NCBI GenBank assembly: GCA_002331625.1
Contig: DCZN01000128.1
Location: 3,988-32,691 of the forward strand
DNA from: Nitrospira sp. UBA2083
Lineage (GTDB): Bacteria > Nitrospirota > Nitrospiria > Nitrospirales > Nitrospiraceae
Reading direction: 5' to 3'
Length of the DNA: 28,704 bases
Shown: positions 1-8,698 of the stretch, piece by piece
Layout of the letters: the number at the start of each line of letters is the position of its first letter
Position numbering within the stretch: position 1 is the stretch's first letter
Translations under genes and position numbers: made by a program
Notes under the pieces: model-generated
Told to the model about the DNA's origin: nothing
Seen by the model: the letters and a program-made list of their open reading frames with translations, nothing else
Databases searched by the model: none

Positions 1-1892
1 GCACGACGAACTCGTGCGTCGCGGTCCTGACGGGCGGCGAGCCCGAGGTCCTGCCCAACGCCGAGGGCGGCCGCACGACCCCGTCGGTCGTCGGCTTCAC
101 GAACAAAGCCGAGCGCCTCGTCGGCCAGATCGCCAAGCGGCAAGCCATCACCAACCCGGAAAATACGATTTTCTCCGTCAAGCGCCTCATGGGCCGAAAG
201 TTCAAGAGCCGAGAGGTGCAGGAAGCGGCGAAGCGCCTCCCCTATAAAGTGGTGGAAGCCGACAACGGCGATGCGCACGTCGAACTGCGTGGGAAACGTT
301 ATAGTCCGCCTGAAATTTCGGCGATGATTCTGCAAAAGATGCGGCAGACCGCGGAAGACTATCTTGGCGAAAAAGTCACGGAAGCCGTCGTCACCGTCCC
401 AGCCTATTTTGACGACAGCCAGCGTCAAGCGACCAAGGATGCCGGTCAGATCGCCGGCCTGAACGTCCTGCGCATCATCAATGAGCCGACTGCTGCCTCA
501 CTGGCCTATGGGTTGGATAAGAAAAAAGATGAGCGGATCGCCGTGTACGATTTGGGCGGCGGGACCTTCGACGTTTCCGTCCTGGAAATCGGTGAAGGCG
601 TCTTCGAAGTGAAATCGACCAACGGGGATACCTACCTCGGGGGGGACGACTTCGATCTCCGCGTGATGGATTGGCTGGTCGACGAATTTAAGAAAGACCA
701 GGGCATCGATTTGCGGAAAGACCGGATGGCGCTGCAACGTCTGAAGGAGTCTGCAGAACGAGCGAAGATCGAACTCTCGTCATCCCAAGAAACGGAAATC
801 AACTTGCCGTTCATCACCGCAGATGCCAGTGGCCCGAAGCACATGGTCACGAAACTGACACGGGCCAAACTGGAGCAGCTGGTGGACGACCTCATTCAAC
901 GCACGATCGAACCTTGCCGTAAAGCCTTATCCGATGCGGGCGTCACGGCCAAAGATATCCAGGAAGTCGTGCTGGTCGGAGGGATGACCCGCATGCCCAA
1001 GGTCATTCAAGTCGTCAAGGACTTCTTCGGGAAGGAGCCCCACCGCGGTGTAAATCCTGATGAAGTTGTTGCCATCGGGGCCGGTATCCAAGGCGGCGTC
1101 CTCAAGGGCGAAGTCAAGGACGTGTTGCTCCTGGATGTCACCCCACTGTCATTAGGCATTGAAACCCTGGGCGGCGTGTTCACCAAACTCATCGAGCGCA
1201 ACACGACCGTACCAACCAAGAAAAGTCAGGTCTTCTCAACGGCCGCGGATAACCAAACGGCCGTCACCATCCGGGTTTTCCAGGGTGAACGGGAAATGGC
1301 CAACGACAACAAGCTCCTGGGACAATTTGACTTGGTCGGAATTCCACCGGCACCGCGCGGCATGCCGCAGATCGAAGTGACATTCGATATCGACGCCAAC
1401 GGCATCGTCCATGTCTCGGCAAAAGATCTGGCGACCCAGAAAGAGCAATCCATCAAGATTACGGCGTCCAGCGGCTTGAGCAAGGACGAGGTCGAAAAGC
1501 TCGTGCGGGATGCGCAGTCGCACACGGAAGACGATAAAAAACGCCGTAAACTGGCGGAAGCCAAGAACCAGGCGGACAACCTCGTCTATCAAACCGAGAA
1601 GAACATCACCGAATACGGCGACAAAGTTTCCGATGAGGAAAAGACAAAAATTCGGGACGCCGTGGCCGCCGTCAAAAAGGCACTGGAAGGCACCGACGCC
1701 GAGGCAATTGAATCTGCAACACAATCACTCATGACCGCCTCGCACAAACTTGCCGAAGAGATGTACAAGAAAGCGGCCGCATCACCAGGTCCACAACCGG
1801 GTGCGTCGGCCGGCGACGGTACCACGGAAGCAAAAACCGACGAAAAAGTCGTGGATGCAGAATTTGAAGAAGTAGACAAAGACAAAAAATAG
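1..1892 (+). CDS. dnaK: Molecular chaperone DnaK (Hsp70), 5'-truncated by window edge
   Basis: ATP-dependent cytosolic Hsp70 that binds exposed hydrophobic peptides and works with DnaJ and GrpE. The reading frame is open from base 3 and begins inside the first phosphate loop (TTNSCVAV), so only about 11 N-terminal residues are missing; 629 residues are visible. Seen in order: the [11 protein letters not shown] segment, the [17 protein letters not shown] motif, the [10 protein letters not shown] phosphate-2 loop, the adenosine motif LVGGMTRMP, the linker [13 protein letters not shown], the beta-sandwich substrate domain, a charged helical lid and the C-terminal acidic tail ending near [10 protein letters not shown]. 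The internal ATG at 189 is not the true start. dnaJ follows 77 bp downstream, which fits a dnaK-dnaJ operon. The first ~120 bases are clearly more GC-rich than the rest of the gene (see findings). Confidence 0.97.
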   Translation, partial: TTNSCVAVLTGGEPEVLPNAEGGRTTPSVVGFTNKAERLVGQIAKRQAITNPENTIFSVKRLMGRKFKSREVQEAAKRLPYKVVEADNGDAHVELRGKRYSPPEISAMILQKMRQTAEDYLGEKVTEAVVTVPAYFDDSQRQATKDAGQIAGLNVLRIINEPTAASLAYGLDKKKDERIAVYDLGGGTFDVSVLEIGEGVFEVKSTNGDTYLGGDDFDLRVMDWLVDEFKKDQGIDLRKDRMALQRLKESAERAKIELSSSQETEINLPFITADASGPKHMVTKLTRAKLEQLVDDLIQRTIEPCRKALSDAGVTAKDIQEVVLVGGMTRMPKVIQVVKDFFGKEPHRGVNPDEVVAIGAGIQGGVLKGEVKDVLLLDVTPLSLGIETLGGVFTKLIERNTTVPTKKSQVFSTAADNQTAVTIRVFQGEREMANDNKLLGQFDLVGIPPAPRGMPQIEVTFDIDANGIVHVSAKDLATQKEQSIKITASSGLSKDEVEKLVRDAQSHTEDDKKRRKLAEAKNQADNLVYQTEKNITEYGDKVSDEEKTKIRDAVAAVKKALEGTDAEAIESATQSLMTASHKLAEEMYKKAAASPGPQPGASAGDGTTEAKTDEKVVDAEFEEVDKDKK

Positions 1893-1969
1893 CCTAGAAT
1901 AACGCATCAGACGGACCGGGTTTCCAACATGCGTCAGAAGCCCGCGTCCTTCCATTTCATTTAGGTTCA

Positions 1970-3106
1970 ATGGCATCTGTGTCCAAACGCGACTACTACG
2001 AAATTCTCGGCGTTGATCGAACTGTCTCGGACGACGAGCTGAAGAAAGCCTACCGCAAGTTAGCTCGCCAGCACCATCCTGACCTGCATGCGGGCGATCA
2101 TCAAAAAAAATCCGCTGAAGAAAAATTTAAAGAGATCAACGAGGCATACGAAATCCTGAGTGATCAGGACAAGCGGAAACGCTACGACATGTTCGGGCAT
2201 GCCGGAGCCCAACAGGGGGGTGGTCCCGGATTCGACGGATTCGACTTCGGTCGCGGCGGCTTCGGTGACGTCTTTAACGACATCTTCGAGGATTTCTTTG
2301 GGCAAGCCCGAGCAGGCGGTGGAGGCCGGGCTGAACGCGGCAACGACCTCCAATATAACCTCGAAATCACGTTTGAGGAAGCCGTCTACGGAAAAGAAGC
2401 AAAACTCAAAATTCCACGGTGGGAAGTCTGCGTCGACTGCAAAGGCACCGGAGCAAAATCCGCGGCCGCCATTAAACCATGCGCCAGCTGCAAAGGCGCT
2501 GGACAGATTCGTTTTCAGCAGGGGTTTTTCAGCGTCAGCCGCCCCTGTGGTCAATGTGAAGGGACCGGACACTTTGTCACGGAGCCCTGCTCAACCTGCC
2601 AAGGTCGCCAACGGGTGTACAAAGAGCGAGCCATCGCCGTACACATTCCAGCCGGAATCGAAACCGGGATGCGCCTCCGGCTCTCCAATGAAGGGGAACA
2701 TGGTCCGAATAATGGCCCTCCCGGCGACCTCTACGTGGCCATTACCGTCAAGCCCCATCAGATCTTTCAACGCAAAGGGCTCGATATTTCCTGTGACGTG
2801 CCGATCAACCTCGTCACGGCCGTGCTCGGAGGAAAAGTGGAAGTCCCCACCCTCAAAGGAGAAACTGTTATCAAGGTACCCCCCGGCACACAACATGACA
2901 AAGTTCTTCGCATTAAGGGGTTGGGAATCCCGAGCCTAAAAGGCGGGTCAACCGGCGACCAGATCTATACGATCAAGGTCCAAATCCCCACCAAATTGAC
3001 GGCCAGACAGAAAGAACTGCTGATGGAATATGCAAAAGAGAGCGGCATGACCATGGAAGCCAACGGCGACGGCTTCTTTGATAAGATGAAAACGTTTTTC
3101 GAATAG
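1970..3106 (+). CDS. dnaJ: Co-chaperone DnaJ (Hsp40, class A)
   Basis: Hsp40 partner that delivers substrates to DnaK and stimulates its ATPase. The 378-residue protein has the full class A layout: a J domain (about residues 8-72) with the HPD motif at 36-38, a Gly/Phe-rich linker (about 78-125), four zinc-binding cysteine repeats ([32 protein letters not shown]), and two C-terminal beta domains. The last cysteine repeat ends in Gln instead of the usual Gly, while all eight cysteines are present. The chosen ATG at 1970 has only a weak ribosome-binding site; a GTG at 1979 is an alternative and would remove three residues. The gene sits between dnaK and rsmE on the same strand. Confidence 0.97.
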   Translation: MASVSKRDYYEILGVDRTVSDDELKKAYRKLARQHHPDLHAGDHQKKSAEEKFKEINEAYEILSDQDKRKRYDMFGHAGAQQGGGPGFDGFDFGRGGFGDVFNDIFEDFFGQARAGGGGRAERGNDLQYNLEITFEEAVYGKEAKLKIPRWEVCVDCKGTGAKSAAAIKPCASCKGAGQIRFQQGFFSVSRPCGQCEGTGHFVTEPCSTCQGRQRVYKERAIAVHIPAGIETGMRLRLSNEGEHGPNNGPPGDLYVAITVKPHQIFQRKGLDISCDVPINLVTAVLGGKVEVPTLKGETVIKVPPGTQHDKVLRIKGLGIPSLKGGSTGDQIYTIKVQIPTKLTARQKELLMEYAKESGMTMEANGDGFFDKMKTFFE

Positions 3107-3137
3107 ACCATCCCTCCTCCGATCTCCAAGGTTCCAC

Positions 3138-3878
3138 ATGCCCGTGTTTTTCGTGCCCCCGCAGTGTGTCACGCCGCCGATTGTTTCCATCACCGATGAC
3201 CTGCTGATTCATCTCCGAGATAGTTTGCGTGTCAAAGTCGCCGAGACCCTGTGGTTCGGCGATGGACAGGGGTCACGATATCGCGTCGAAATCACCGACG
3301 TGGCAAAGCAAGCGGTGACCGGCCGCATTCTTGAGACACTCCAGGAACCACCCCGCCACGCACCTTGGCTGATCCTCGGTCAATCGTTGCTCAAGGGCGA
3401 GAAGATGGATTGGGTGATTCAAAAGGCGACGGAACTCGGCGTGTCCGAGATCGTGCCGATCGAAAGCCGGCATAGTGTAGTACAACTCAAAGCAGACCGC
3501 GTCGATCATCAACTCACTCGCTGGCAGCGAATTGTGCGAGAAGCCGCTCAACAATCTGAACAATGGCGCGTGCCGACCATCACCCAACCACAGTCGCTTG
3601 CGCAACTCATGACGAGCCGTGCCATCGGTTCCACGGGACTCATGCTTGCCGAGCGACGTGACGGAAAGAACTTACAAACGGTCGCCCTCCCGCACGACGT
3701 GAGCAGCACCGTGCTGGTCCTGATTGGACCGGAGGGAGGCTGGAGCAAAGAAGAGATGGGGATCGCTGACCAGGTGGGAGTCGTACTAATTACTCTCGGT
3801 CAGCACATCTTACGATCTGAAACAGCCGCCATCGCCACCATCAGCATTCTTCAATCTCGCCTCGGTATGTTTGGATAA
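3138..3878 (+). CDS. rsmE: 16S rRNA (uracil-1498-N3)-methyltransferase RsmE
   Basis: SPOUT-class, SAM-dependent methyltransferase that makes m3U1498 in the decoding region of 16S rRNA. The 246-residue length is normal for the family. Diagnostic segments are QSLLKGEKMDWVIQKATELG, the RWQRIVREAAQQSEQ helix, and the C-terminal trefoil-knot SAM site with IGPEGGWSKEE followed by LGQHILRSETAA. An N-terminal PUA-like beta domain occupies about residues 1-70. The ATG is preceded by AAGG at a sensible distance and lies 31 bp after dnaJ, so co-transcription with dnaK-dnaJ is likely. Confidence 0.95.
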   Translation: MPVFFVPPQCVTPPIVSITDDLLIHLRDSLRVKVAETLWFGDGQGSRYRVEITDVAKQAVTGRILETLQEPPRHAPWLILGQSLLKGEKMDWVIQKATELGVSEIVPIESRHSVVQLKADRVDHQLTRWQRIVREAAQQSEQWRVPTITQPQSLAQLMTSRAIGSTGLMLAERRDGKNLQTVALPHDVSSTVLVLIGPEGGWSKEEMGIADQVGVVLITLGQHILRSETAAIATISILQSRLGMFG

Positions 3879-4057
3879 CTGAACCCGATGCTACTGGAAG
3901 GACCACTTTTTTCACTTCGCCATAGTCACCAGAGTCGGTCGGTGATCGGCACCAGATGGGCAGGCACGAATAAGGAATGAATTGGGCACGCCTCCCAACT
4001 CCAAGTAAAATTCACTCGTTGATTGCCCAGCATACTCACTGATTTGCTTTTGGAACA

Positions 4058-4936
4058 ATGGCCACATCTTTTTCACATGAGCGTGCGAACCGGCTTCATG
4101 AAGAAGGCCAAGAGCTTTCTTCTTCCGGCGACAACGACGAAGCTTTACGTCGATATCATCAGGCTATTAACCTTGAGCCCGACCGACCTCATACGTTGTA
4201 CAATATCGGGCTAATCCACAAATATCGGAGCGAATGGAGAAAGTCCTTCGACTACAACTTACGGGCTTACAGGTTACGACCTGACGATGAAGCGACCAGA
4301 TGGAATTTGGCGATTGCCGCAACTGCTTTGCGAGACTGGGATACCGCCAGACGAATCTGGAAGGAGTGCGGTATCACGCTCGACGGAGAGTCAGGGCCTA
4401 TCACTGCGAACTTTGGGTTGGCCCCAGTTCGATTGAACCCTGATGGTAACGGCGAAGTAGTTTGGGGTACTCGAATTGACCCTGTCAGAACAATTCTAAG
4501 GAATGTACCGCTTCCTGATTCTGGATTTCGATACCAAGACACAGTGCTTAACGATGGGGCTCCGGTCGGCACACGTATCTCGCAAGGACGAGAGTACGAC
4601 GTGTTCAATGTTCTAGAGCTGTTTGAACCTTCACGCTGGAGTACCTATCGCGTGATCGTGGATGTCATTACTCCAGAAGCACTTACTGCCCTAGATACCC
4701 TCGCCGAGAACCTTGGGTTAGGATTTGAGGATTGGACGAGTAGCATACGCGCATTGTGCCGTGCATGCAGCGAGGGAACTCCCCATGAACATACTGAATC
4801 CACGTCTGATTGGACCCCCCGACGCCGTATTGGTCTCAGTGCAATGGAGCGACATAAAATCGACGAGTTGTTAAGAACATGGACCAACCAAGAGAGGGGC
4901 CATGTGGAAGAGATTAGCCTAGAGCTTCAGGCCTGA
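4058..4936 (+). CDS. TPR-repeat protein of unknown function
   Basis: I do not recognise this 292-residue protein as a named family. Residues ~5-106 form about three tetratricopeptide repeats (for example NRLHEEGQELSSSGDNDEAL and HTLYNIGLIHKYRSEWRKSF), a scaffold for protein-protein contacts. The rest (about 107-292) is a mixed alpha/beta region with VWGTRIDPVRTILRNVPLP, a YDVFNVLELFEPS stretch and a late cysteine/histidine cluster (CRAC, then H-x-H) that could bind metal. There is no signal peptide or membrane segment, so it is probably cytoplasmic. Base composition is visibly lower in GC than rsmE and dnaJ, and it lies next to a toxin-antitoxin pair, which suggests acquired DNA. Function is left open. 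Confidence 0.8.
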   Translation: MATSFSHERANRLHEEGQELSSSGDNDEALRRYHQAINLEPDRPHTLYNIGLIHKYRSEWRKSFDYNLRAYRLRPDDEATRWNLAIAATALRDWDTARRIWKECGITLDGESGPITANFGLAPVRLNPDGNGEVVWGTRIDPVRTILRNVPLPDSGFRYQDTVLNDGAPVGTRISQGREYDVFNVLELFEPSRWSTYRVIVDVITPEALTALDTLAENLGLGFEDWTSSIRALCRACSEGTPHEHTESTSDWTPRRRIGLSAMERHKIDELLRTWTNQERGHVEEISLELQA

Positions 4937-4972
4937 AATTTAGGTACCATTCGTCGGTATGCGGCAACAGGC

Positions 4973-5413
4973 TTATGCGACCCAAATCAGATTCAACCCG
5001 AGCGCTTGCGCTGCCTTGCGCTGCCTGACATCGGCGGTGATGAACGGAATGGCCAGGCCGGAGGCGGCTTGAAAGGTGCGGGCCGAAGCGAGGTGGGTGG
5101 CAGCAAGCGTGGTTATCCCGGTCTTCTGGACCAGCTCCTCGGCCCGCTGCAGAACGATTTCACTGACCTCCACCAGCTCCCAGTAGCTGCAGTCTTTATC
5201 CTGCCTTGCTCGGATGGCGGAAACATCGCGATGGGTGAGTTCACCAACCGAATAGCGGCGGGTCAAGCTGGACAGCACCTCAACCGGAGTGACAGCCGAC
5301 GAGAGAAATCGATACTGCCGGAGGAGACGTCGTGCAGCAGCCGAACCCGGTTCGCTGACATATCGCTTTACCAGCACGCTACTATCGAAATAGGCCCACG
5401 GCGTCGGTCTCAT
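4973..5413 (-). CDS. vapC: PIN-domain toxin, VapC family (one acidic residue replaced)
   Basis: Probable ribonuclease toxin of a type II toxin-antitoxin pair. PIN domains use four acidic residues around Mg2+ or Mn2+ to cut RNA. In this 146-residue protein D10 (YFDSSVLVK), E45 (TPVEVLSSL) and D128 (FITADVRQ) are in their expected places. The third position, normally Asp in an LDAxHLA motif, reads TLAATHLASA, with Ala104 in place of Asp, so activity may be reduced or altered. The gene starts 12 bp after the stop of its antitoxin gene, the usual antitoxin-first order, and both are driven by the promoter near 5717-5745. Confidence 0.9.
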   Translation of the reverse strand: MRPTPWAYFDSSVLVKRYVSEPGSAAARRLLRQYRFLSSAVTPVEVLSSLTRRYSVGELTHRDVSAIRARQDKDCSYWELVEVSEIVLQRAEELVQKTGITTLAATHLASARTFQAASGLAIPFITADVRQRKAAQALGLNLIWVA

Positions 5414-5425
5414 TCACTCCCGCTC

Positions 5426-5686
5426 CTATCGAACCTTCTTGGACGGACGGCGCCCACGAATCGGTTTCGGATTCCAAACCGGCAGGTTCCCGCGTTTGGC
5501 TGCAGGACGCAGAAAACCAGCGGTCTCCAATCGTTGAATCGCCGCTTGGGCTTTGTCGACGACCCGAATGGACTTCAGCACCGCAAGGGGCCGCCCTCGT
5601 TCCGTCAGAAGCACCTCCCGTCCCTCCTTAACCGCTTTCACTAATTTGGAAAATTGTTGATTGGCTTCTCGCAATCCAATCTGCAT
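5426..5686 (-). CDS. vapB: Antitoxin of the VapBC-type pair (Phd/YefM-like)
   Basis: An 86-residue antitoxin expected to bind and neutralise the PIN toxin encoded immediately downstream and to repress its own promoter. The N-terminal half has the Phd/YefM pattern: MQIGLREANQQFSKLVKAV, then the beta-hairpin VLLTERGRPLAVL that dimerises and contacts DNA. The C-terminal half is basic and Pro/Trp-containing and is the likely flexible toxin-wrapping tail. The ATG at 5686 is preceded by AAGGA about 6 bp upstream. The operator palindrome lies only about 10-40 bp before the start codon. Confidence 0.9.
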   Translation of the reverse strand: MQIGLREANQQFSKLVKAVKEGREVLLTERGRPLAVLKSIRVVDKAQAAIQRLETAGFLRPAAKRGNLPVWNPKPIRGRRPSKKVR

Positions 5687-5696
5687 ACCGTCCTTA

Positions 5697-5725
5697 CACT
5701 ATGTAGTGATGTCACTACTATAGTG
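5697..5725. promoter_or_regulatory. Palindromic operator of the VapBC-type operon
   Basis: The core is a perfect inverted repeat, GTAGTGA-TG-TCACTAC, at 5703-5718. It is flanked by a second imperfect pair, CACTAT on the left and ATAGTG on the right. It overlaps the -10 box and expected start site of the - strand promoter, where an autoregulating antitoxin would bind. Confidence 0.8.
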
Positions 5726-5745
5726 TGGTCGAAAGGATGTGTCAA
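5717..5745 (-). promoter_or_regulatory. Sigma70-type promoter for the VapBC-type operon
   Basis: Read on the - strand there is a consensus TTGACA at 5745-5740, a 17-bp spacer, and TATAGT at 5722-5717. Transcription would start near 5710, about 25 bp before the antitoxin ATG. Box quality and spacing are close to ideal. Confidence 0.8.
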
Positions 5746-5871
5746 TGTGGAGCGTCGAGCGATGAGACGATCGCACGAGAATACGATCCGATCGCTTTGA
5801 GAATGAATGCCCGGACGGACATTTGGTCGATTGATAAAGAGAAGAGAAACGAGGCCAGAGGATTCCAGAGA

Positions 5872-6864
5872 TCAGCGGCCCACTTGCAAATGTACGATCG
5901 CCCCGTTTTCGCCACTCGCCCACCCGTGCGAGCCATCGGGAAAGCTCAGACCGAAGAGTGTGGCAGAAGCGATCGATTTCCCTTCGCTCCAGGTGAGACC
6001 ACCATCGGTCGTTCGATAGAGCATCCCGCGCTCGCCCACGATCCAGCCTTCCTGCTGGCTGGTGAACCGAACTTTCAACAAATCAGTGAGTCTCGTACAG
6101 GTACGTCCGCAGGGCAGCGTCTGATCGACCCACTTGGCGCCACCGTCGGTTGTCTGAAACAGCGCCCCGGCATTGCCGACCACCCAACCGTTCATTGGAT
6201 CGGTGAACACGACGTCAAACAAGGTCACCGCCCGCTGCGTCTCCTGTGGCGTCCAGGTGGCACCCCCGTTGTCCGTCGACAGGACCGTTCCCAGTGCCCC
6301 GACAATCGTCCCCTTCTGATCGTTCAGAAAGTGGGCGGCATAGAGGGCGGCCGTGGTACCGCTGACCTGTTCCGACCAGTGCTGGCCGCCATCCGTCGTA
6401 TGAAAGATCGTGCCGCCTCCCCCGACCACCCATCCGACCGTTGGAGAGGAGAAGGAGACGGCGTACAGCGGTTGTTGCGTATCGAGGGGTTGTTGCGACC
6501 AGGAGTCTCCGCCATTCGTCGTGCGACTGAGAAATCCCCCAGCTCCCGTGACCCAGCCGTTGGATGAATCCGCAAAGGACACCGCCGTGAGCAAGGTGGA
6601 CGTTCCACTGGTCACCCGCCTCCATTTTCTCCCGGCATCGGTGGTTCGCAGAATCGTCCCTCCGGTACCGACCGTCCAGCCATTCTGAACGCTCTGGAAT
6701 TGGACGCTCATCAATGTGGCTTGAGTAAGACTGGCTTGCGGAGTGACGGAAAGAGCAAGCTCAGCGCTTCCGACTGCGTGCGGAACCCACAGCACCACGA
6801 GAAAGAGAAAGAACCAGCTCACGTGACATTGAGAAACGGGACGAATGAGGAACGGAACCGGCAT
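5872..6864 (-). CDS. Exported Ycf48/BNR-type seven-bladed beta-propeller protein
   Basis: A 330-residue exported protein built almost entirely from seven copies of a ~40-residue repeat with the pattern GWxVGxxGxxxxTTDGGxxW (for example NGWVVGNAGALFQTTDGG). These are the blades of a propeller like the photosystem II assembly factor Ycf48 and sialidase Asp-box proteins. The catalytic residues of sialidases are not apparent, so a binding or assembly role is more likely than hydrolysis. Residues 1-33 form a signal peptide with a hydrophobic core (SWFFLFLVVLWV) and a likely cleavage after GSA. Blade four is degenerate (KGTIVG). Its ATG overlaps the TAA of the upstream IPT/TIG gene by one base, so the two are translationally coupled. 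Confidence 0.9.
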   Translation of the reverse strand: MPVPFLIRPVSQCHVSWFFLFLVVLWVPHAVGSAELALSVTPQASLTQATLMSVQFQSVQNGWTVGTGGTILRTTDAGRKWRRVTSGTSTLLTAVSFADSSNGWVTGAGGFLSRTTNGGDSWSQQPLDTQQPLYAVSFSSPTVGWVVGGGGTIFHTTDGGQHWSEQVSGTTAALYAAHFLNDQKGTIVGALGTVLSTDNGGATWTPQETQRAVTLFDVVFTDPMNGWVVGNAGALFQTTDGGAKWVDQTLPCGRTCTRLTDLLKVRFTSQQEGWIVGERGMLYRTTDGGLTWSEGKSIASATLFGLSFPDGSHGWASGENGAIVHLQVGR

Positions 6865-8606
6865 TATTGACTGGTGCTCGCATCCGGCCGGTTATTGTTC
6901 CAATAGCTCGTATCGGGAAGCCCTTTGGCCTCGATGGTGAATGAACCGGCCTCCAAGGTCAGCCATTTCTTTGGGGTACAGCAGGTGCCATCGGGAAGCA
7001 GGTCCCACGATCCTCGCCGAACGACCAAAGGCCCGGTAGCGAGGTTATCGAAAAACTCGCCTTTTTTCCCGATCCCGTAGAGATTGCGGTGCGGGACTTT
7101 CACGACAATTTCTTGATCGGTCCATGACTGAATCAATGCCGCCGCTCCGTTGAACAAGACCTCGGTCCGTGAAACGTTCGAGGTCACGGTGGCATTGGCA
7201 TCTGACTCGTTGATTTCAAGGTCGGATCGCCGTTTATACGCCTTCTGATTCAGGCCAAGGTCGGCGTGTTCAGCCGTCTTCAGAAAGGTTCCGAACCCGC
7301 TTCCTTTGATCGTCACTGTCTCATCCAATCCGGCTGCCTTCGGTTCATACGACTCGACCACCGGCGTCACCAACGCGAAATCCCCGGCCTCAATCGCCAA
7401 AGTCCCGCGCTCAGCACAACAGAGTCCGCCGACATTCGGCTTCGTCGCACTTCGGTAAATCACGACCTTGCCGCTTTTCGCGCTATACGGCACCCAGACA
7501 TCGATGCGGTCGTCGTTCCATCGATAGATGACAGCCGGTACGCCACCGATCTCAACTCGATTCTCACCGGTGTTGAAATCCATAAAATTGTAGGGCGTGG
7601 CCCCGCTCTCCGAATAGAAGCCAAAGTGTTCGCCGTTGATCCGCAGCAACGTCCCGATCGGGGCACTGAGCGGACTCATGGAGGTGATCTGCGGAGCATG
7701 AACGGTAAACTGCGCGAGGACCCGATCCTTCCCCTGCCGTCTCAACACGAGCGGGCCCGATTCTGCATCGAGCGGGACATGGACGACGATGACATCATCT
7801 TTCCATTGAGCAATCGTGGCCGGCTTTCCACCAATCAGTACCGCGTCATCCATCTCCTCTTTCGTACTGCCGAACCCCTGCCCAAACAAGACCACCTTCG
7901 TGCCGACGGGCCCACTGACCGGATCCACGCGAATGGAAGGAATCAGTTTCAGTGGAAGCGCGTTGCTTGTGACATACTCGACCGGCGCGCAGCAGGACCC
8001 GTCCGGAAGGGGGTCAGAGGAAGCCAGCCGAACCACGACATCGCCATTGACCGCGTTCGTTGGGATGTCAACCTCGATCCTATCGTCCTTCCACCGTCGG
8101 GGTCGTACGACGACCCCACCAACCATGACGTCATTGACGCCGAACATCGTGTTGGGATCGCGTGCTCCAGCCGACAGACCGAAATATCGACCGGTAATCT
8201 GAAGTGTGGTCCCACGCTCGGCTTCCGTCGGTGTCATGCTTTCGATCTGCGGCGTCACGATCGTCAAGATACCAGCGAGGGATTTCTTCTTTCCGATCAA
8301 GACTTCCACAAACCCGCTCGTCGCCTTGAACGGAACCTTGACCTCGACGCTGTCAGTCTCCCACCGTTGTACCAAAGCCGGAACCCCATTGACGGTCACC
8401 CGATTGAAGGTCGCCGACTTAAAGCTCCCAAACCCTTTCCCGTTCAGCGTCAACGTCGAGCCAGGCATCGCCGTGGTGGTCGAAAGCTCAACAGTCACCT
8501 TGGTTTCAACGGGCTGATTGGGCTTAGTCTTGCCAGCTGCAGCGGCATTCGCGTGAAAGGGAAGCAGCAACACAAGGAAGGTGGCAAACAAGACGAATCG
8601 TTGCAT
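6864..8606 (-). CDS. Exported five-domain IPT/TIG repeat protein
   Basis: A 580-residue exported protein with signal peptide 1-22 and then five immunoglobulin-like IPT/TIG domains at roughly 37-117, 119-222, 225-304, 306-412 and 416-559. Each has the family signature of Pro/Gly turns followed by GxxFG (GKGFGSF, GRYFGLS, GQGFGST, GEHFGFY, GSGFGTF) and a V(x)VP strand. Domains 1 and 3 are short. Domains 2, 4 and 5 carry an insertion after GxxFG and an adjacent Cys-Cys pair near their ends (205-206, 396-397, 542-543). IPT domains usually mediate adhesion or carbohydrate/protein binding; the partner is unknown. It is the first gene of a coupled pair with the propeller protein. Confidence 0.9.
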   Translation of the reverse strand: MQRFVLFATFLVLLLPFHANAAAAGKTKPNQPVETKVTVELSTTTAMPGSTLTLNGKGFGSFKSATFNRVTVNGVPALVQRWETDSVEVKVPFKATSGFVEVLIGKKKSLAGILTIVTPQIESMTPTEAERGTTLQITGRYFGLSAGARDPNTMFGVNDVMVGGVVVRPRRWKDDRIEVDIPTNAVNGDVVVRLASSDPLPDGSCCAPVEYVTSNALPLKLIPSIRVDPVSGPVGTKVVLFGQGFGSTKEEMDDAVLIGGKPATIAQWKDDVIVVHVPLDAESGPLVLRRQGKDRVLAQFTVHAPQITSMSPLSAPIGTLLRINGEHFGFYSESGATPYNFMDFNTGENRVEIGGVPAVIYRWNDDRIDVWVPYSAKSGKVVIYRSATKPNVGGLCCAERGTLAIEAGDFALVTPVVESYEPKAAGLDETVTIKGSGFGTFLKTAEHADLGLNQKAYKRRSDLEINESDANATVTSNVSRTEVLFNGAAALIQSWTDQEIVVKVPHRNLYGIGKKGEFFDNLATGPLVVRRGSWDLLPDGTCCTPKKWLTLEAGSFTIEAKGLPDTSYWNNNRPDASTSQ

Positions 8607-8629
8607 GATGGCCTTTCAGAAATGAAACC

Positions 8630-8660
8630 AGCAGGATGGAAACGTAGCACACATCCTGCT
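8630..8660 (-). terminator. Candidate hairpin terminator downstream of the RidA-family gene
   Basis: Perfect 8-bp arms AGCAGGAT and ATCCTGCT enclose a 15-nt loop between the RidA-family stop and the IPT/TIG gene start. In the - strand direction it is followed by a loose T-rich run (GGTTTCATTT). It could end ridA transcription or sit in the leader of the IPT gene. The poor U-tract keeps confidence low. Confidence 0.35.
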
Positions 8661-8698
8661 CGACTTTAACAAGTGGTTTTTTGAAGAGTCAAGGCGGA

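Noticed and set aside
5006..6567. + strand frames opposite vapBC and the propeller gene
   Set aside because: Low-complexity, Arg-rich translations opposite genes with clear motifs.
7266..8669. Long + strand open frame (467 codons) opposite the IPT/TIG gene
   Set aside because: Arg/His/Pro-rich without domain-like segments; it mirrors codon bias of the real - strand gene, which has a signal peptide and five clear domains.
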